The translations under genes and the position numbers were made by a program. The notes under the pieces are model-generated. The model worked only from the letters and a program-made list of their open reading frames with translations. It was not told where the DNA came from and searched no databases. Shown one piece after another: positions 4,997 to 5,340 of a stretch of DNA of 5,340 bases. The stretch lies in NCBI GenBank assembly GCA_964342805.1, contig CAYFHQ010000166.1:1-5340 (forward strand), read 5' to 3'. Origin of the DNA: CAYFHQ01 sp964342805. Its GTDB lineage: Bacteria; Bacillota; Clostridia; Peptostreptococcales; Acidaminobacteraceae. Within the stretch, counting starts at the first letter, position 1, and each line of letters opens with the position of its first letter.

Positions 4997-5340
4997 GTGA
5001 AGAAGAATTTGTTTAAGCAACTTCCTAAAATAGATGAAATACTCATGCACCCATCCATCGATTCCATGATCGGGCAAATCCCCCGGTCTATTATTGTGGA
5101 CGCAGCTCGACATATAGTTGAGGAAAAACGTAAGGAAATTATTGGCCTATCGGACGATCAGGCGTCAGACTACGTCCTGTCCTTGGATACGATGATTGAA
5201 GCCGTTCAGGCCATGGTCATCAAGGAGGACGCCTACCACCTCCGCCGGGTTATCAATGGTACTGGGGTTGTACTCCATACCAATCTGGGGCGGGCATGCA
5301 TTAGTGACGAGATCGCAGACCATATAGCCCAAGTAGCAAC
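4997..5340 (+). CDS. selA: L-seryl-tRNA(Sec) selenium transferase SelA, N-terminal part (runs off window)
   Basis: The first 114 residues of SelA are present; the 3' end lies beyond the window (family about 460-470 aa). SelA is a cytoplasmic, PLP-dependent decameric enzyme that converts Ser-tRNA(Sec) to Sec-tRNA(Sec) with selenophosphate from SelD (family knowledge). Seen are the N-terminal helical tRNA-binding region with the family opening KQLPKIDEIL (7-16), and the hallmark LRRVINGTGVVLHTNLGRA (82-100) that leads into the PLP-binding core. The PLP lysine is further downstream, out of view. The start is GTG 4997, after GGAGAGG with 6 nt spacing; the first ATG in frame is codon 17, which would cut into the conserved N-terminus. 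selB would be expected downstream but cannot be seen. Confidence 0.95.
   Translation, partial: MKKNLFKQLPKIDEILMHPSIDSMIGQIPRSIIVDAARHIVEEKRKEIIGLSDDQASDYVLSLDTMIEAVQAMVIKEDAYHLRRVINGTGVVLHTNLGRACISDEIADHIAQVA

Noticed and set aside
1..5340. CRISPR array, insertion sequence, prophage, tRNA or rRNA gene
   Set aside because: No direct-repeat array, transposase, integrase, terminal inverted repeats or tRNA cloverleaf was found by reading; the genes are ordinary chromosomal families.

Overview
This window looks like a chromosomal segment of a selenium-using, low-to-moderate GC Firmicute, most likely of the class Clostridia. Evidence: strong AGGAGG-type ribosome binding sites, TTG and GTG starts, sigma-A type promoters, many U-tailed terminators, and the gene families present (RsfS, a membrane-anchored DD-carboxypeptidase, ComEA, SelD, SelA). 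I cannot name the genus from sequence alone.

Layout. Positions 2-160 are the end of rsfS (ribosomal silencing factor). Positions 161-359 are a regulatory gap with a consensus promoter, then an intrinsic terminator and an inverted repeat, ahead of a YheO/DauR-type PAS-HTH transcription regulator (360-1001). The same strand continues into ridA (1100-1480), an enamine/imine deaminase, and a strong terminator. Facing these on the minus strand is a penicillin-binding-protein-type D-Ala-D-Ala carboxypeptidase (1625-2989, TTG start). Divergent from it are a 26-codon small ORF (3041-3121) and an overlapping comEA-type gene (3114-3788). The selenium genes follow: selD (3855-4898) with its own consensus promoter, a terminator, then selA (4997 to the window edge) with its own promoter.

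Main point. selD is itself a selenoprotein gene. Its true start is a TTG at 3855, placed by a near-perfect Shine-Dalgarno, and the frame passes through an in-frame TGA at 3900-3902 exactly where SelD has its catalytic Cys/Sec. A perfect 9-bp hairpin whose loop begins 33 nt after the TGA fits a bacterial SECIS element. Standard gene calling would start the protein at 3936 and lose the active site. Because SelD makes the selenophosphate that SelA uses to form Sec-tRNA(Sec), synthesis of SelD depends on its own product. Sec-containing SelD is known in several bacteria and archaea, so this is a well-supported instance rather than a new system.

Other items of interest are the terminator lying between the promoter and start codon of the PAS-HTH regulator (possible attenuation or a short RNA), the regulator-ridA pairing, and the coupled 26-aa ORF before comEA.
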